The position numbers and the translations under genes are program-made. Under the pieces are notes generated by a model. It was not told the DNA's origin, did not search any database, and saw only the letters and a program-made list of their open reading frames with translations. A stretch of DNA of 64,000 bases from Spirochaetales bacterium (GTDB lineage Bacteria > Spirochaetota > Spirochaetia > UBA9216), in contig JAEKNX010000003.1 in NCBI GenBank assembly GCA_016839055.1, positions 310,001 to 374,000 of the forward strand, in the 5' to 3' direction. Shown here one piece after another: positions 62,011 through 64,000 of this stretch (its first letter is position 1; the number at the start of each line of letters is the position of its first letter).

Positions 62011-62251
62011 ATGTCCTTTCCTTTTTATTTTATTATACAACGAAAAAGGAAAACACAATCATTTTTCATAAAAACCTCTCATATTTGCCCTAAAAGGCAG
62101 CAATTCTTCAGTTATAACCGCATATTAATACTAAAGTTATATGGTATTTCTCGGTGAAGAGTGTAAAATATTCCTTAGTAAACAAGTCGATTAAAAAATC
62201 GATAATATAAAAAAACATATATTAATTATTATAAAAAGTAACCATTTAAGT

Positions 62252-62288
62252 AATCACCCGGAGTTGGGCCTCGCGGGTGATTTTTTAT
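62252..62288 (+). terminator. Orphan intrinsic terminator, possible end of a small RNA
   Basis: AATCACCCG (62252-62260) pairs perfectly with CGGGTGATT (62274-62282) around a G/C-rich loop that can extend the stem by GAG/CTC, and a T-run follows. On the plus strand this is a textbook intrinsic terminator. No gene precedes it on that strand after 56995, and the gene downstream starts at 62379. Confidence 0.75.
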
Positions 62289-62305
62289 AACCCCTATTAA
62301 ACTTA

Positions 62306-62334
62306 TTGTTCATATCAGGCTTTCACTCTAACAT
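62306..62334 (+). promoter_or_regulatory. Candidate promoter of the gene at 62379
   Basis: TTGTTC (62306-62311) and TAACAT (62329-62334) are 17 bases apart, with the start codon 45 bases downstream of the -10 box. The match to consensus is moderate. Confidence 0.35.
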
Positions 62335-62378
62335 GTGAAAACTATAATTCATAAATTAATATTTAAAAGGACAAAATA

Positions 62379-62897
62379 ATGACAAAAGAACAGTGGGAAA
62401 AAGTATCCAGTAGAGCAAGAACGGTATTCAATTTCGGTATCAAACAATCCGAATGGATAGAAGGCAGCAAGATGGCAAGGCTGATAGCGGCAGTACCATA
62501 TTTGGCCGGCTGCGATAAGGCCGAGAAAACCTCCTTTACTCATCTGTCTGTATATATTATGTCGATCGATGAGTCGGCTAAAGAGATCTATTTTCATAAG
62601 CTGGAGGATGACAGGGATCTTTACTCCAGACTATTTCCTATTAGCAATTTCATGGAGGGTAATCAAAAAATAATACAATGCTGCATGGATCTGATAGCCC
62701 TGAACATGGTTTCCAATTATAATAACGGCGCGGATGAAGATCTGGCCATAGGTAAGTATAATCCCGTAGCCCAAGGGAAATGGAGTTTCCCCGAGTTATC
62801 TGAAAAACTAATTAAAAACATTGAAGAAAACATTTCACCGGAGATTTCTGCGTTTTATGATATTGAAACCGCGCTGAGGGGTCTGTGGCATAAATAG
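62379..62897 (+). CDS. Uncharacterised cytoplasmic protein
   Basis: Unknown protein of 172 aa. It has no membrane segment or signal. The N-terminus MTKEQWEKVSSRARTVFNFG is helical; the middle has SVYIMSIDESAKEIYFHKL, with single cysteines at GCDKAEK and QCCMDLIALN. It carries no catalytic motif I can name. AAAAGGAC lies 9 bases before the ATG, so translation is likely. It has no operon neighbour on the upstream side. Confidence 0.7.
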   Translation: MTKEQWEKVSSRARTVFNFGIKQSEWIEGSKMARLIAAVPYLAGCDKAEKTSFTHLSVYIMSIDESAKEIYFHKLEDDRDLYSRLFPISNFMEGNQKIIQCCMDLIALNMVSNYNNGADEDLAIGKYNPVAQGKWSFPELSEKLIKNIEENISPEISAFYDIETALRGLWHK

Positions 62898-62994
62898 TGG
62901 CGGTGATATTTTCAATCGACGCGGGCCGTGCATAAGTATATAATCTTCGCTATGGAATAAGCAATTGGATAAAAAAGAGAGGACCGGTAAAATA

Positions 62995-63354
62995 ATGAAT
63001 AATAACACTATTTATCAATATCCGAAATGTACAACATGTGCCAAGGCACTAAAATGGCTTACTGAAGAGAAAATTTCCTTTACTCCGATTCATATTGTTG
63101 AGGAAACACCGGATGCCGAGACTCTTAAATCGCTGATAGAGAAAAGCGGGCTGCCGCTTAGAAAGTTTTTTAATACGTCTGGTAAGAAGTATCGGGAGCT
63201 TGGCTTAAAAGATAAACTTGACGCCATGTCCCTTGATGAAGCGCTAAAGCTTCTCGCCAGTGATGGGATGCTGATCAAGAGGCCTCTTCTGGTTAACGGT
63301 GAAACTGTCCTCATAGGTTTCAATGAAAAGATGTGGAAAGCAGCTAGGCTTTAA
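62995..63354 (+). CDS. ArsC/Spx family protein
   Basis: Thioredoxin-fold protein of 119 aa. The start at 62995 gives the family start with YQYPKCTTCAKALKWL; the earlier TTG frame would add ten residues. The CTTC (CxxC) motif resembles Spx/MgsR and YffB-type proteins more than true arsenate reductase, which uses a single CysX5Arg-type motif. C-terminal KRPLLVNGETVLIGFNEK matches ArsC/Spx proteins. It could be a redox-responsive RNA-polymerase regulator or a reductase. Confidence 0.85.
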   Translation: MNNNTIYQYPKCTTCAKALKWLTEEKISFTPIHIVEETPDAETLKSLIEKSGLPLRKFFNTSGKKYRELGLKDKLDAMSLDEALKLLASDGMLIKRPLLVNGETVLIGFNEKMWKAARL

Positions 63355-63549
63355 TATTTCCGGCTAGGTTGCTCATTGTTCTGATGTTCGCATTATCAGG
63401 ACTAAACAGATTTAAACACTGCAAAAAAATATATCCGATTAGAGAACATTTCCCCAGGAGTGTTAGCCTGAGATTTACGGCTCCGGGACTGGACTTAGAA
63501 GCTTAAGACCGCTATAATCCCACCCTTTATCAATAATCAGGGAGGCCCC

Positions 63550-64000
63550 ATGGGATTCAGCTGCGGCATAGACTTCGGGACCAGTAATACAGTTTTTACT
63601 TTAATAAACTCCGCCGGAATGGTGGTTGACAGCTTTACCTTACCCACCATCTTTTTCATCTATGCCGAATCGCAGGGAGTGTCACGGGTCGAGATCGGTG
63701 AAAAAGCGGTGTCCACATTCATGGATCATAACGACGGCCGCATAATTCACTCCATTAAAAAGAGCTTCGCCAATCCCCATTACCGAAATACTCGCGTAAA
63801 CAATACCCTACTGTCGGTCGAGGATCTTCTTTCTCTCTTTGTTAAAGAGTTTCACAAGCTAATTATGGACAGGTACACCTTCATACCTCCCAGAATTATA
63901 CTTGGCCGACCCGTCAGCTTTTCCGCTGATCCCTCCCATCACCAGTTAGCCCTGGATCGGCTGGAGAAGGGATTTCAGATGGGTGGTTTTGAAGATTTTG
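63550..64000 (+). CDS. Hsp70 family protein, cut by the window edge
   Basis: First 150 codons of an open frame that continues past the window. It starts MGFSCGIDFGTSNTVFTLIN, the phosphate-1 motif of the actin/Hsp70 ATPase fold, followed by IRSIKKSFA-like residues (IIHSIKKSFANPHYRN) and IILGRPVSFSADPSH. This pattern resembles YegD-type Hsp70 relatives rather than DnaK. GGGAGG precedes the ATG. The substrate-binding part is outside the window. Confidence 0.85.
   Translation, partial: MGFSCGIDFGTSNTVFTLINSAGMVVDSFTLPTIFFIYAESQGVSRVEIGEKAVSTFMDHNDGRIIHSIKKSFANPHYRNTRVNNTLLSVEDLLSLFVKEFHKLIMDRYTFIPPRIILGRPVSFSADPSHHQLALDRLEKGFQMGGFEDF

Larger units (their letters stand above)
62011..62378. other. 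368-base divergent intergenic region
   Basis: AT-rich region between divergent genes. It contains an orphan terminator-like hairpin (62252-62288), a possible promoter for the gene at 62379 and runs of A/T such as TTAATTATTATAAAA. No tRNA or open reading frame is visible. The terminator has no upstream gene on its strand, so an unannotated small transcript is possible. Confidence 0.6.

Overview
The window is a dense stretch of bacterial chromosome with about 65 genes, mostly in short operons with 1-4 base overlaps. A free-living or sediment-type spirochaete is the best guess. The solute-binding protein has the spirochaete-style signal end 'FAGGQKEA'. The window also combines glpA/glpB/DUF1667 genes, a CheC-type phosphatase, a DUF4080-type radical SAM protein and an eukaryote-like kinase/FHA cluster. 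No rRNA, tRNA, CRISPR array, insertion sequence or prophage was seen. The taxonomic call is inference; no marker gene such as rpoB is present.

Layout. 1-9.3 kb: an HD-GYP protein, sbcDC with an internally duplicated small protein, an ABC exporter pair and a family 2 glycosyltransferase. 9.3-20 kb: a nine-gene leftward operon for peptide or N-acyl-amide uptake and hydrolysis (solute-binding protein, two permeases, two ATPases, two M20 peptidases, an S66 peptidase and a YtcJ-like amidohydrolase), with a palindrome upstream. 20-23.4 kb: a phage-shock locus, pspF divergent from pspABC, with a recognisable sigma-54 promoter and an upstream palindrome for the activator. 23.4-32.5 kb: a zincin-like protein, CvfB, a CsgG-like lipoprotein, an NfeD/NfeD/flotillin operon, acetate kinase and a Mut7-C protein. 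32.5-37.5 kb: a MarR/quinone-reductase pair, a radical SAM protein and alkylation repair genes (Ada-AlkA fusion plus Ogt). 37.6-41.4 kb: signalling genes (CheY-like, CheC, PAS-GGDEF; response regulator and HisKA_2 kinase). 41.6-48 kb: mixed metabolism, plus a 468-base intergenic region rich in DnaA-box-like sequences.

The most unusual region is 47.4-53.8 kb. Two divergent paralogues share an unrecognised domain, and one of them carries a C-terminal HU-type DNA-binding domain. The HU-less copy is followed, almost without gaps, by a PPP-like phosphatase, a membrane Ser/Thr kinase, a membrane protein with a degenerate FHA-like tail and a VWA-FHA membrane protein. This looks like a self-contained phospho-signalling system that may connect the envelope to DNA. 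The rest (53.9-64 kb) holds glycerol-3-phosphate dehydrogenase-like genes, a fructosamine kinase, a low-molecular-weight phosphatase, a DUF3754 protein, a beta-CASP nuclease, a TspO-like protein, an ArsC/Spx protein and the start of an Hsp70-family gene cut by the window edge.
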